Made by a program: the position numbers and the translations under genes. Under the pieces are notes generated by a model. The model was not told the origin of the DNA, made no database searches, and saw only the letters and a list, made by a program, of their open reading frames with translations. A stretch of 64,000 nucleotides of DNA from Streptococcus oralis ATCC 35037 (GTDB lineage: Bacteria > Bacillota > Bacilli > Lactobacillales > Streptococcaceae), in NCBI RefSeq assembly GCF_900637025.1, contig NZ_LR134336.1, positions 1,132,001 to 1,196,000 of the forward strand. The letters run 5' to 3'. Shown piece by piece: positions 36,873 to 46,329 of the stretch; the stretch's first letter is position 1; each line of letters starts with the position of its first letter.

Positions 36873-36879
36873 CTTTTTT
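36856..36879 (-). terminator. terminator of the ABC exporter operon
   Basis: On the minus strand AAGTTGCC and GGTGACTT pair around a TTCG tetraloop (two G-U pairs) followed by TTTTTT, just past the second ABC gene. Confidence 0.8.
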
Positions 36880-36907
36880 CGTTCATAAGATTTTAAAATA
36901 GAAAGGA

Positions 36908-38656
36908 TTATTCAGAGCTAAAAGCCGCAGCTTTTTGCATTTGGTAATACTTGCCCTTTCTAGCCATGAGATCATGATGGTTACCATGCTCCACAATGTC
37001 ACCATCTACCAAGACAAGAATCAAATCCGCATCCTGAATGGTTGACAAACGGTGAGCAATAATAAAGCTTGTGCGCCCTTTCATGAGTTTGGCAAAGGCA
37101 TCCTGTACTAGCACCTCTGTCCGTGTATCGATGGAGGAAGTCGCCTCGTCTAAGATAAGAATCTTTGGAATAGCTAGAAAGACTCGGGCGATGGTCAAGA
37201 GCTGGGCTTGACCGACAGAGAGAGATTCTCCTGCATTTTCCAACTTGGTATCGTATCCCTGTGGCAACTGTTGGATGAAAAAGTCTGCATTGGCTGCCTT
37301 TGCAGCAGCAATCACCTGCTCCCGGCTGGCATCAGGATTTCCAAAGGCAATATTGTCATGAATGGTCCCTTGCTTGAGCCAGGTTTCTTGGAGCACCATG
37401 CCAAACTGCTGTCTCAATGACGCTCGGGTATAGTCGTAAATGGAACGACCGTCTAGCAAGATATCTCCCGAGTTAATAGGATAAAAACGCATGAGGAGAT
37501 TGATAAGAGTTGACTTACCAGCACCTGTCGGACCAACGATGGCTACCTTGCTACCAGCTGGGATATCGATGGATAAGTCCTTAATCAAGATCCTTTCAGG
37601 ATTATATCCAAAAGAAACATGCTTAAAGGAAATAGCTCCCTTGACTTGGTCACTGGTCAAGACTTCCTTACCTGTTTCAGCCACCTCTGGACTTTCTAAG
37701 ACAGCATAGACGCGCTCTGCGCAAGCGAGAGCACTTTGCAACTCAGCTAGCACTGAAGAAATATCGTTAAAGGGCTTGGTATACTGTTGGACGTAATTCA
37801 AAAAAGTTACTAAACGCCCAATGGTCAAGGTTGAACCCATCATGATACGATAAGCTCCTACTCCAGCTAGAAGAGCATAAATGAGTGCGTTGACAAAGCG
37901 AGTTGAAGGATTAACCGTTGATGAATAAAAGATGGCTGACTGAGAATAGCCTGCATAGTTGGCATTAGCCACATGCAGTCTTTGGGTAAACTCTGTTTGA
38001 GCATTGAAGGACTGGATAATAGTTTGCTGGCTAAGAGACTCTTCAATCAACTGAGTCTGAATTCCTCTCGTCTCCGTTTGCTTCTGGAAGAGGTGATAAG
38101 ATTTCTTGGCAATAAAGCGTGAAATTACCATGGACAGGGGCGTCAACAGCAAGACCAAGAGGGTCATGAGGAGATGAATTTGGAGCATGGCTAGAATACT
38201 AACCAAAATCATCAAAACACCAATGAAAAATTGATTGAAAATCATGGTTAAGCCGGCTGCCAGCTGTTCTATGTCTGTGGTCACACGACTAACCATCTCT
38301 CCACTGCCCTGCCGATCCACAAAAGCAATCGGTAACCGATGGAGCTTATGAATGATTCGCTCCCGCAAGTCTCTGGTATAAGAGAAGATTAGACGATTAT
38401 AAAGAAGAGGTTTGGCCCATTGTACCAGTGTATTTCCTATGACCACCAAGATCATCTGGATGAAAATCTGCCAAAAAACTGGTGAAGAACCAGTTACGAG
38501 GACCTGGTCAATGACCTGCCCAATCAAGATAGGTAGGTAGATCGATAAAGCAACTTGGGCAATAGTTCCTAGAAAGGCAAGGAAAAGGAGGAAAGGATGG
38601 TTTGCTAAATCTATGGCCAAACGTTTGAGCGTCTGGTTTGCGGTTTGTCGTTTCAT
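36908..38656 (-). CDS. ABC exporter half-transporter (membrane + ATPase), second subunit
   Basis: A 582-residue protein with six N-terminal membrane helices (about 15-310) and an ATPase domain (about 335-575) showing Walker A GPTGAGKST, signature LSVGQAQL and ILDEATSSID. The signature departs from the usual LSGGQ (V for G), which in heterodimeric exporters often marks one partner. The frame opens at 38686, but the ATG at 38656, with GGAGG just upstream and 1 base after the partner's stop, is preferred. Multidrug- or lipid-type substrates are typical; the actual one is unknown. Confidence 0.92.
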   Translation of the reverse strand: MKRQTANQTLKRLAIDLANHPFLLFLAFLGTIAQVALSIYLPILIGQVIDQVLVTGSSPVFWQIFIQMILVVIGNTLVQWAKPLLYNRLIFSYTRDLRERIIHKLHRLPIAFVDRQGSGEMVSRVTTDIEQLAAGLTMIFNQFFIGVLMILVSILAMLQIHLLMTLLVLLLTPLSMVISRFIAKKSYHLFQKQTETRGIQTQLIEESLSQQTIIQSFNAQTEFTQRLHVANANYAGYSQSAIFYSSTVNPSTRFVNALIYALLAGVGAYRIMMGSTLTIGRLVTFLNYVQQYTKPFNDISSVLAELQSALACAERVYAVLESPEVAETGKEVLTSDQVKGAISFKHVSFGYNPERILIKDLSIDIPAGSKVAIVGPTGAGKSTLINLLMRFYPINSGDILLDGRSIYDYTRASLRQQFGMVLQETWLKQGTIHDNIAFGNPDASREQVIAAAKAANADFFIQQLPQGYDTKLENAGESLSVGQAQLLTIARVFLAIPKILILDEATSSIDTRTEVLVQDAFAKLMKGRTSFIIAHRLSTIQDADLILVLVDGDIVEHGNHHDLMARKGKYYQMQKAAAFSSE

Positions 38657-38657
38657 G

Positions 38658-40382
38658 CTAGTCCTCCTTTCCATGTTGGGATGCATTGATTTCGCGATAG
38701 ACTTGGCTAGTCTTCATTAATTCCTCGTGCTTGCCAACAGCTAGTAACTCACCTTTTTCCAAGAGGAGAATCTGGTCAGCCATCTGAAGTGTAGACGTTC
38801 GTTGAGAAATCAAGATTAAGCTCGTGTTAGGTAAATTCTCTCGGATAGCTTTCAAGAGCTTGGACTCAGTGATGGTGTCCAGGGCCGAGGTCGCATCATC
38901 TAGGATGAGAAATGGAGCTTGTCGCAAGACTGCTCGGGCAATAGATAGCCTTTGTTTTTGTCCGCCTGAGAAATTTCGCCCTCCTCCCTCAACTAGGGCA
39001 TCCAAAAGTCCTTCCTTTTCACTGACAAAATCCTTAGCTTGCGCAATCTCCAAGGCCTGCCATAGTTCCTGGTCAGATACTTCTCGATTGAAACCCAATG
39101 TCAAGTTGGAACGAATGGTTCCTTTAAAGAGTTCAACTTTTTGAGGTACATAGGCAATCCAAGACCGCCACTGCTCAAGATTAAGAGGACTACGACCATT
39201 TCGATAAAGGTCAATGCTCCCCTTATCTACTGGATAAAGTCCAAGTAAGACTTGCACCAAGCTTGATTTACCTGAACCAGTTCCCCCGATGATACCAAGG
39301 AGCTGCCCTTGAGTCATATTAAAGGAAATGTCTCTCAGAGAAGCTTGAGCCGCATCGGGATAGGTAAAGGTCAATTCTTGGACTTTCAAAACCCGATCAC
39401 CGGTAGCTTGCTTTTGTTCTAATTCTGAATGAATATCCTCTGGAGCTTCGGCAAAGACTTCCTCGATTCGCTTAGCTGAGATATAGGACTGATTGAGAGA
39501 ATTGATCAGCATGGCTAATTTGACCAATTCCACCAAAATCTGCAAGAGGTAGTTGATAAGAGCAATCAGGGCACCTTGACTGAGTAAACCTCCTTGAATT
39601 GAAATATAGCCCTGCCAGATAATAACAAGGAGAGTTCCATTAACAATCAGATAGGTCAGAGGTGTTAACAAACTAGACCAGAAGCCTGTTTTTTCTTGCA
39701 ATCTGGCATAAACTTGGTTAAGAGTTTGAAAAATCTTTAACTCTCGTTTTTCCTGACCAAAAGCACGAATAACTCGCATCCCTTGCAATTGCTGGCGCGT
39801 TTCCTGAACCAGCTGGTCCGTTTTCTTTCTAAGACTACTGTAGAGAGGATTGACCAATCGAGAGAGCCCGACAATGACAATCGTCAAAATGACAACCATG
39901 ACTAAGAACCAGAAAGTCAGCTCAGCAGAAATGCGATAGGCCATAAAGATAGCCCCAAAAACAATAATGGGCGCTCGCAAAAAGAGGCGCAGGAATTGAT
40001 TGATCCCAGTCTGAATCTGGTAGGTATCCGAAGTCAAGCGAGTCACCAAGCTCGAAGTTGTCAGACGGTCTCTGCTGTCCTTAGGTAAAGAAAGAATATG
40101 ACGATAGAGGTCGTCTGTCAGTTCTTTGGCAAAACCAACCGCTGCCTTGGCTGAGTAAAACTGGGCTACCAAGGCCACTAAAACACCAATTACTGCAAAG
40201 ATAAGGAGCAGGCCAATCTGCATCCAAAGATGTCCTTGATCTCTCTGGGGCAAGGACTGGTCAACAATCCCTGCAATCACCATGGGAACCAGGAGCTCAA
40301 AAACAGCTTCTAGTAACTTGAACAAGGGTGCCAAAATCGATTCCTTGATGTAGGGTTTGAAGTAAGATAGTAAGTGTTTCAT
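38658..40382 (-). CDS. ABC exporter half-transporter (membrane + ATPase), first subunit
   Basis: A 574-residue half-transporter: six membrane helices (about 15-300), then an ATPase with Walker A GGTGSGKSS, signature FSGGQKQR and ILDDATSALD. The residue after Walker B is Asp rather than the catalytic Glu (DDATS against DEATS in the partner), so this subunit probably forms the degenerate site of a heterodimer with the downstream product. The genes are adjacent with 1 base between. No regulator adjoins them. Confidence 0.92.
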   Translation of the reverse strand: MKHLLSYFKPYIKESILAPLFKLLEAVFELLVPMVIAGIVDQSLPQRDQGHLWMQIGLLLIFAVIGVLVALVAQFYSAKAAVGFAKELTDDLYRHILSLPKDSRDRLTTSSLVTRLTSDTYQIQTGINQFLRLFLRAPIIVFGAIFMAYRISAELTFWFLVMVVILTIVIVGLSRLVNPLYSSLRKKTDQLVQETRQQLQGMRVIRAFGQEKRELKIFQTLNQVYARLQEKTGFWSSLLTPLTYLIVNGTLLVIIWQGYISIQGGLLSQGALIALINYLLQILVELVKLAMLINSLNQSYISAKRIEEVFAEAPEDIHSELEQKQATGDRVLKVQELTFTYPDAAQASLRDISFNMTQGQLLGIIGGTGSGKSSLVQVLLGLYPVDKGSIDLYRNGRSPLNLEQWRSWIAYVPQKVELFKGTIRSNLTLGFNREVSDQELWQALEIAQAKDFVSEKEGLLDALVEGGGRNFSGGQKQRLSIARAVLRQAPFLILDDATSALDTITESKLLKAIRENLPNTSLILISQRTSTLQMADQILLLEKGELLAVGKHEELMKTSQVYREINASQHGKED

Positions 40383-40417
40383 AAGTCCCTTCTATTCTTA
40401 TTCTGGAAATGAAGAAA

Positions 40418-40431
40418 GTGGGAAGCCCCAC
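40418..40431 (-). terminator. weak terminator behind msrAB
   Basis: GTGGG and CCCAC pair around four bases, followed by a T-rich stretch on the minus strand. Confidence 0.4.
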
Positions 40432-40441
40432 CCTCTCAGTT

Positions 40442-41380
40442 TTATTTGTTTAAGTAAGGTAATAGATAGCCATATCCTGCTTTCTCCATCTCATCCTTGG
40501 CTACAAAGCGTAAGGAAGCAGAATTAATACAGTAACGGAGGCCACCTAACTCCTGAGGTCCATCTGTGAAAACATGACCCAAGTGAGCATTGCCTGAGCG
40601 AGAACGAACCTCGATTCGCTCCATCCCATGGCTCAAGTCCTTGTAATAATGAATCAATTCCTTGGAAATTGGACGGCTAAAACTTGGCCAACCACAACCT
40701 GAAGCAAACTTATCCTTGGCAAAAAAGAGTGGCTCGCCAGTCGTGATATCTACATAAATCCCTTCTTCGAAGGTCTGGTCATAAGCATTACTAAATGGAG
40801 CCTCTGTAGCAGCTTCTTGGGTGACACGATAGGACTCTTCAGTTAAGTTTTCCTTTAACACCTCTTGACTAGGCTTTTCATAGTTGGTTGCGTCAATCAA
40901 TGGCTTCTCAGCATCGGTCACATCGATATGACAATAACCGGAAGGATTTTTCTTGAGATAGTCTTGATGGTAGTCTTCTGCTAAAATGTAGTGGCGAAGT
41001 TTCTCCACCTCTACTGCAATCTTTCGACCAAGCATGCGTTCCTGCTCCTGCACCACTGTGTAGATAGCTGGCAAGTCTGTTTCATCCTGATAATAGATTC
41101 CCGTTCGATATTGGCGACCACGGTCATTCCCTTGTTGGTTAATAGACAAGGGATCAATGACACGGAAATAATAAAGCAAAATCTCTCTAAGTGACACCGC
41201 TTTCTCATCATAAATCACTTGAACAGTCTCTGCATGGTCTGTTTCCTTGAGCAACTGGTAATTGGTCGTTTCGACTTGGCCATTAGCGTAGCCGACACTG
41301 GTTGCTAGCACTCCAGCAATTCGGGAAAAATACTCCTCTAGGCCCCAAAAACAACCACCTGCTAGATAAATTTCTGCCAT
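40442..41380 (-). CDS. msrAB: bifunctional methionine sulfoxide reductase A/B (cytosolic)
   Basis: A 312-residue fusion repairing both epimers of methionine sulfoxide. The MsrA domain (1 to about 155) has the active Cys in [11 protein letters not shown] (8-18); a linker follows; the MsrB domain (about 175-305) has [10 protein letters not shown] and the catalytic Cys in [11 protein letters not shown]. There is no signal peptide or thioredoxin domain, so it is the cytosolic form (MsrAB1 of pneumococcus) rather than the membrane one. One CxxC pair of zinc-type MsrB seems absent. It has an AAGGAG site and is monocistronic. Confidence 0.95.
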   Translation of the reverse strand: MAEIYLAGGCFWGLEEYFSRIAGVLATSVGYANGQVETTNYQLLKETDHAETVQVIYDEKAVSLREILLYYFRVIDPLSINQQGNDRGRQYRTGIYYQDETDLPAIYTVVQEQERMLGRKIAVEVEKLRHYILAEDYHQDYLKKNPSGYCHIDVTDAEKPLIDATNYEKPSQEVLKENLTEESYRVTQEAATEAPFSNAYDQTFEEGIYVDITTGEPLFFAKDKFASGCGWPSFSRPISKELIHYYKDLSHGMERIEVRSRSGNAHLGHVFTDGPQELGGLRYCINSASLRFVAKDEMEKAGYGYLLPYLNK

Positions 41381-41410
41381 CTTTATTTCTCCTTTATCAA
41401 GTTTTTAACT

Positions 41411-41571
41411 AATACTCTTCGAAAATCTCTTCAAACCACGTCAGCTTACATCTGCAACCTCAAAACAGTATTTTGAGCTAACTTCGTCAGTTTCATCTAC
41501 AACCTCAAAACCATGTTTTGAGCAACCTGCGGCTAGCTTCCTAGTTTGCTCTTTGATTTTCATTGAGTATA
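41411..41571. repeat. intergenic repeat of the Mitis group (MITE-like)
   Basis: About 160 bases with imperfect inverted ends (AATACTCTTCGAAAATC against GATTTTCATTGAGTAT). Inside are two tandem units of about 43 bases built on TCATCTACAACCTCAAAAC and TTTTGAGC, followed by AACCTGCGGCTAGCTTCCTAG. I recognise it as a very common intergenic element of pneumococcus-like genomes that varies in unit number. It differs from BOX and RUP elements. The short frame through it is not a gene. Confidence 0.75.
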
Positions 41572-41587
41572 AACTTCTTTTCAAAAA

Positions 41588-41632
41588 AAGGATAGGAAGT
41601 CCTCTGGTCGAGAATTTCCCCATCCTATCTTC
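41588..41632 (-). terminator. thrB terminator
   Basis: GATAGGA and TCCTATC pair around a long loop and are followed by a T run on the minus strand, just past thrB. Confidence 0.55.
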
Positions 41633-41638
41633 TATTCT

Positions 41639-42508
41639 TTATTTTGCTTCGACACGGACACCTTGGGTATCAACTTTCAAATCATGCAGTTTGCCTTTGA
41701 AAGACTGCTTTTGCAATTCAGCTTTAATCTTGGGCATCTTGTCATGAGAAGCCAGAACCATAACTGTTGGCCCAGCACCAGAAAGATAGGTCGCATAGGC
41801 TCCATTCTCTTTAGCCACTTGCTTAATCTTTGCAAATTCACGGACCAGACTTTGACGATAACGCTCGTGGAAGAGGTCTCCCTCAATTGCTTGGCCAGCA
41901 GTCACCATGTCTCCTGCCAACAAGGCTGCAACAGCCACATTGGCGATAGAACTAGCCGCAACAGCTTCCTTGTAAGACAATTTCTTAGGAAGGACACCTC
42001 GACTGTCTCGAGTGCGCAATTCATAGTTGGGAATATAAGCTAGAAAATCACACTCTGGGAAGTCAGCCACAATTGCTGAAACGTGACCTTCAACGGAACT
42101 GGCAATAACGAGATTACCGTAAATTGCTGGAGCTACATTGTCAGGATGTCCTTCAATCTTAGTCGCCAACTGCAATTTGTCGTGGTTAGATAAGTTGAGC
42201 TTGCCCAGTTGATTAGCTAGTTCAATCCCAGCAACGATAACAGAGCTAGAAGAACCCAAACCACGCGCCAAGGGAACATCACTGGTCATTTTCAAGCGTC
42301 TCGGTTGCAAGTCTGGCGCAATTTGCAAGGCAATCTTGAGCAAGAGATTACGCTCGTCATGGGGAATCCATTTGCCAATCTGGTGTTCAATCAACCACTC
42401 ATCCCGTTCTTCACAAACCTCAATTTGAAGATACTTGGTTACAGCTACACCGACCGAATCAAAACCTGGCCCGATATTGGCACTGGTTGCAGGTACAATA
42501 ATCTTCAT
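41639..42508 (-). CDS. thrB: homoserine kinase
   Basis: GHMP-family kinase phosphorylating homoserine for threonine synthesis. The 289-residue protein has [15 protein letters not shown] near the N-terminus, the ATP loop [15 protein letters not shown] (near 86-100) and the C-terminal [12 protein letters not shown]. It starts 1 base after hom ends, so the two form an operon. Threonine synthase is not in the window. Confidence 0.96.
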   Translation of the reverse strand: MKIIVPATSANIGPGFDSVGVAVTKYLQIEVCEERDEWLIEHQIGKWIPHDERNLLLKIALQIAPDLQPRRLKMTSDVPLARGLGSSSSVIVAGIELANQLGKLNLSNHDKLQLATKIEGHPDNVAPAIYGNLVIASSVEGHVSAIVADFPECDFLAYIPNYELRTRDSRGVLPKKLSYKEAVAASSIANVAVAALLAGDMVTAGQAIEGDLFHERYRQSLVREFAKIKQVAKENGAYATYLSGAGPTVMVLASHDKMPKIKAELQKQSFKGKLHDLKVDTQGVRVEAK

Positions 42509-42509
42509 C

Positions 42510-43796
42510 CTATTCTCCTAACACCTTAAAGGTATTCAAGAGGTCAAATTCTGAAGCTTTGGCCAACTCAGCTGAAACATTCTCAAGCTGCGCTTTATTA
42601 ATCTTATGAGTGATAATCACTACACGCGCCTTGTCACCCTCTTTGCCATCTTGGAGGATTTGCTTGAAGGAAATATCTTGAGCGTTGAAAATCTCAGCCA
42701 ATTTCAAGACCTGACCTTTTGAGTCTGGAGCCAAGATTGAGAAGTAGTAATTAGCTTTGATATCTTCTGGATTTGCCAAGACCAATTCACGGCTATATTC
42801 GTTGAAGTCTTTACCAATGGTACCATCATTCAGGCGACGAACGATACGGACAATATCTGCTACCACACTTGTCGCAGTTGGTTTTTGACCCGCACCTGGT
42901 CCGTAGTACATCGATTCACCGATACCGATAGATTCTACAAAGACAGCATTCATCACGCCATTCACACTAGCAAGCGGGTGCGCTTTAGGTAGGAAGGTTG
43001 GAGTCACTTCTGCAGCAATACCTGAAGGAGTTTCCTCGATAGAACCAACCAATTTCACTACATAGCCAAGGTCTTGGGCTACAGCTACGTCTTCTGGTGT
43101 GATGTTGCGGATTCCCTTGTGGGCTACATCGTCAAAGGCAACCTTCATACCAAAAGCAAACTGGCTCAAAATCACCATCTTGTAGGCTGCGTCAATCCCA
43201 TCCACGTCATTTGTAGGGTCACTTTCTGCAAATCCAAGTCTTTGAGCTTCGGCCAGAGCATCATCATAAGACCAGCCTTCTTCCACCATCTTGGTCATCA
43301 TGAAGTTGGAAGTTCCATTAACGACACCAAGAACGCGTGTGATTTTGTCAGAAGCCAACGAATTTGCCAAAGTACGAAGAATTGGAATCCCACCAGCTAC
43401 TGCCGCTTCGTAGTAAAGTGCTACATTATGCTCTTTAGCGATTTCTAACAATTCTGTACCATGGACAGCCAAAAGGTCCTTGTTAGCAGTAACAACGTGT
43501 TTCCCAGCTTCTAAGGCACGAGTGATAAAGGTCTTAGCTGGTTCGATACGCCCCATCAATTCCACTACAATGGTAACATCTTTGTCTGCTAAAATATCAT
43601 CTACATTGGTCACAAAGTTAAAGTCATTCCCTGCTGCAAGCAAGCGATTCTTTTCATCTTCATCCTTGACCAATACCTTAGCTACTTCAATCTCCGAATG
43701 AGCTGACTGAACGATTTTTTCTCCATTTTCCTTTAGGAGGAAAGGCACGCCACTTGCAACGGTACCAAATCCAAGTAAAGCAATTTTAACTGTCAT
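42510..43796 (-). CDS. hom: homoserine dehydrogenase
   Basis: NAD(P)-dependent reduction of aspartate semialdehyde to homoserine, the branch point to threonine and methionine. The 428-residue protein has GFGTVASGV at 9-17, [11 protein letters not shown], the catalytic region [10 protein letters not shown]...[15 protein letters not shown], and a C-terminal ACT domain (about 350-425) for feedback control. First gene of hom-thrB; an AGGAG site and a TATAAT lie upstream. Confidence 0.96.
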   Translation of the reverse strand: MTVKIALLGFGTVASGVPFLLKENGEKIVQSAHSEIEVAKVLVKDEDEKNRLLAAGNDFNFVTNVDDILADKDVTIVVELMGRIEPAKTFITRALEAGKHVVTANKDLLAVHGTELLEIAKEHNVALYYEAAVAGGIPILRTLANSLASDKITRVLGVVNGTSNFMMTKMVEEGWSYDDALAEAQRLGFAESDPTNDVDGIDAAYKMVILSQFAFGMKVAFDDVAHKGIRNITPEDVAVAQDLGYVVKLVGSIEETPSGIAAEVTPTFLPKAHPLASVNGVMNAVFVESIGIGESMYYGPGAGQKPTATSVVADIVRIVRRLNDGTIGKDFNEYSRELVLANPEDIKANYYFSILAPDSKGQVLKLAEIFNAQDISFKQILQDGKEGDKARVVIITHKINKAQLENVSAELAKASEFDLLNTFKVLGE

Positions 43797-43827
43797 GTTT
43801 GTCTCCTAGAAATTTTCTGATATAGCC

Positions 43828-43833
43828 ATTATA
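43828..43833 (-). promoter_or_regulatory. hom-thrB promoter -10
   Basis: Minus-strand TATAAT (complement of 43828-43833), about 32 bases before hom. The -35 region is AT-rich and not well defined; no threonine leader is seen. Confidence 0.5.
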
Positions 43834-43887
43834 ACAGAATTTTGTGAAAATTCCTATTATAGTAAATCACTATTTCAGTCTGGTAAA

Positions 43888-43911
43888 GAAAAAACGAATC
43901 CCATGATTCGT
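43888..43911 (-). terminator. mecA terminator
   Basis: ACGAATC and GATTCGT pair around four bases, followed by TTTTTT on the minus strand, just past mecA. Confidence 0.8.
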
Positions 43912-43942
43912 CTTTCTTGATAAATGAAAATTGATTTAAAAA

Positions 43943-44683
43943 TTATGAACGAATCTTTTGCAGATTAAGAACTGCATCGTGATTGACCAAGATTTGCCCA
44001 TACTCTTGCAAAACGGAACGACTGATGTCACTGTCATCTGCAAACTCACGCATACGAGCCAAGAGCCAGGCTGGATATGGACTTGGATGATTTTCCACAT
44101 CGACTAAGATTGTCAAATAGTAGTGTCCATTCATCTTATAGAGTTCAGAGGTTTCCATCTGGTAGTTAACCGTCTTTGCAAAAGCAACTAAGTCAGCAAG
44201 GCTTGCAAAGCGCAGGATATAGTAGATATAAGGTTCTTTCTTACTCTCAGTCTCCTTGTCTGCCTGCTCTTTCTCTTCTTCCTTTGCTTCGACCTGCTCT
44301 AGAGATTGGATGGCCTCAATATCGTCCTTGGTTTTATCTGCAATACTCTTTTCCAAGGTTTTGAGAAATTCATCAGGCGACATTTGGGCTAATTCTTCCA
44401 TGTCTGGTAGATCCGCCAAATCTTCAAAATCCAAATTCTGGTCAATCTTGGACTTGGTCACAAAGACGTCCACCTTATCAGGTTTTGGCGTCACGCGGAA
44501 ACTCAGCATGCCACTATCCAAGAAATTGTCTGGCATCTCTAACTCATCTAAAATAGCATAGAAAAACTCTTCGGTTTTTTCCTGAGGAACGAGAAAGTCT
44601 GCAATCTCCATTCCTCGGTCCATCAAATCATCTAAAGTCATCGTGATTTTTAGTGTTGTATCACTGATTTGTTTCATCTTCAT
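43943..44683 (-). CDS. mecA: adaptor protein MecA
   Basis: A 246-residue adaptor that delivers substrates to ClpC(E)P; in pneumococcus it helps remove ComW and ComX and so shuts off competence. The N-terminal substrate-binding domain (MKMKQISDTTLKITMTLDDL to about 110), an acidic Glu/Lys/Gln-rich linker (about 125-150) and the C-terminal Clp-binding domain (from PYIYYILRF) are clear. The start at 44683 (family N-terminus MKMKQ) has GAGG upstream; the frame opens five codons earlier. Confidence 0.94.
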   Translation of the reverse strand: MKMKQISDTTLKITMTLDDLMDRGMEIADFLVPQEKTEEFFYAILDELEMPDNFLDSGMLSFRVTPKPDKVDVFVTKSKIDQNLDFEDLADLPDMEELAQMSPDEFLKTLEKSIADKTKDDIEAIQSLEQVEAKEEEKEQADKETESKKEPYIYYILRFASLADLVAFAKTVNYQMETSELYKMNGHYYLTILVDVENHPSPYPAWLLARMREFADDSDISRSVLQEYGQILVNHDAVLNLQKIRS

Positions 44684-44760
44684 ATCTAGTAACCTCATAC
44701 TTTCAGTCTATCTATTATACTAGATTTTTACGATTTTATCAAAAGAATGAAGCGAGAATG

Positions 44761-44769
44761 TGATATAAT
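44761..44769 (+). promoter_or_regulatory. extended -10 of the flippase gene
   Basis: TGATATAAT at 44761-44769, 36 bases before the ATG; no clear -35. Confidence 0.5.
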
Positions 44770-44805
44770 ACTAGATATGATTTTAGATTTAAGAAAGAAA
44801 GTTCA

Positions 44806-46284
44806 ATGAAAAATATAAAAGTAAATGCCTTGGCCAGCTTGCTGGTCAATATTCTCAATATCGTTTTTCCACTGATAACCAATCCTTATCTGACGCGGAT
44901 TCTCAGCAAATCCAATTACGGTTATTTCAATACAGCCAATACCTGGGCAAGTTTCGTTATTCCACTAGCTGCCTTTGGAATATACAACTACGGGATTCGA
45001 GCTATTAGTAAAGTCAAGGATGACAAGAATAAAATCAACTACGTCTTTTCTAAGTTGTTTTATATCTCGGTTTTCACCTCTCTCCTGACGACAGGTATCT
45101 ACTTCCTCATTATCTTCTTTGACACCAGCATTGAGAATCTGAAAGTCCTGTACTACATCCTAGGGGCCCAAGCACTCTTCCAATTTCTCAATATCGAATG
45201 GATGAACGAGGCTTATGAAAATTATGCCTTCATCCTCTATAAGACATTGATCATCCGGATTGCCATGCTGGTCGCTATCTTCACCTTTGTTAAAACGGCA
45301 GATGATATCGTTCCTTATGCTATCGTTATGACAGCAACCACTATCTTCAACTACCTGCTCAGTTTTCTTTGGATTAAGAGAGAAGTTTCCTTTGTTAAGA
45401 TCGGTCTTGTTGAATTAGTCAAAGCATCTAAACCGCTCTTGACCATGCTACTCTTAGCGAACGCTAACATGCTCTATACCTTGCTTGATAGAATGTTTAT
45501 CACCAAGGGACCAGATGAAAACTACATTTCTTATTACACTATTGCTTCTAGCATCGTTATGTTGATTGCCAGTGTCTTAAGTGGAGCTATCAACGTCAGC
45601 ATTCCACGACTCGGCTACTATCTCGGTAAGAAAGACTACGATTCTTATAAAAATCTTCTGAATCAAGGAGCTGCTCTCTTTTACTTCCTCATCATTCCAA
45701 CTAGTATTGGGATTATAGTATTAGGAAACTACGCAGCAGTTATCTACTCTTCTGAAAAATACCTCGAAGCTGGTATTGTGACTAGTGTCTTCGCCTTCCG
45801 TACCATCATCTGGGCCATTGAGTTGATCCTTGGTAAACAAATTATCTTTATCAATGACCACGAAAATCGTTTGACTGCCTTTTACTTCCTTGGTGGTGGC
45901 GCCAATATACTATTAAATAGCATCTTGTATTTCAATAATATTTTTGCACCTGAGTACTATATCGCTACAACTATTCTTGCAGAGACTATCGTCGTTCTCC
46001 TGGAAATACGCTTTATCCAGAAACACCAACTGATTGATTTGAAAGAAATCTTTGCTACTCTGACACGTTACACTATTGTATCCCTTGGATTCATCCCGAT
46101 CTATTTTGCGTTTAAATTTCTTTTCCAAATCAACTCTTATACGGTCAACTTCAATATGATTCTCATGGTTCTGTCTACCGTAGCAACTTGTGGTATCTAT
46201 TACCTCTTGACCCTCTTTATCACCAAAGACAAAACACTCCACTATGCACTGAACCTTGTACTTGCTAAATTAAAACGAAATTAA
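44806..46284 (+). CDS. polysaccharide/teichoic-acid repeat-unit flippase (Wzx/TacF-like)
   Basis: A 492-residue integral membrane protein with about 14 hydrophobic helices and the PST/MOP flippase N-terminus (NIVFPLITNPYLTRILSKSNYGYFNTA). Such proteins flip undecaprenyl-linked repeat units across the membrane. It resembles pneumococcal TacF, which flips phosphocholine-bearing teichoic-acid precursors. The neighbouring LicD and choline-binding genes support that reading, but a capsule-type Wzx cannot be excluded. It is transcribed alone, opposite to its neighbours, and ends at a bidirectional terminator. Confidence 0.82.
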   Translation: MKNIKVNALASLLVNILNIVFPLITNPYLTRILSKSNYGYFNTANTWASFVIPLAAFGIYNYGIRAISKVKDDKNKINYVFSKLFYISVFTSLLTTGIYFLIIFFDTSIENLKVLYYILGAQALFQFLNIEWMNEAYENYAFILYKTLIIRIAMLVAIFTFVKTADDIVPYAIVMTATTIFNYLLSFLWIKREVSFVKIGLVELVKASKPLLTMLLLANANMLYTLLDRMFITKGPDENYISYYTIASSIVMLIASVLSGAINVSIPRLGYYLGKKDYDSYKNLLNQGAALFYFLIIPTSIGIIVLGNYAAVIYSSEKYLEAGIVTSVFAFRTIIWAIELILGKQIIFINDHENRLTAFYFLGGGANILLNSILYFNNIFAPEYYIATTILAETIVVLLEIRFIQKHQLIDLKEIFATLTRYTIVSLGFIPIYFAFKFLFQINSYTVNFNMILMVLSTVATCGIYYLLTLFITKDKTLHYALNLVLAKLKRN

Positions 46285-46326
46285 AAAATCCCCTACTGAT
46301 AAATTAGTTGCCAGTAGGGGATTTCT
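46285..46326. terminator. bidirectional terminator between flippase and choline-binding esterase
   Basis: AAATCCCCTACTG and CAGTAGGGGATTT pair around about 13 bases between the convergent genes, with A/T runs on both sides. Confidence 0.88.
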
Positions 46327-46329
46327 TCT

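Noticed and set aside
41441..41623. 60-codon frame between thrB and msrAB
   Set aside because: It lies within the intergenic repeat and thrB terminator; the peptide is a by-product of the repeat.
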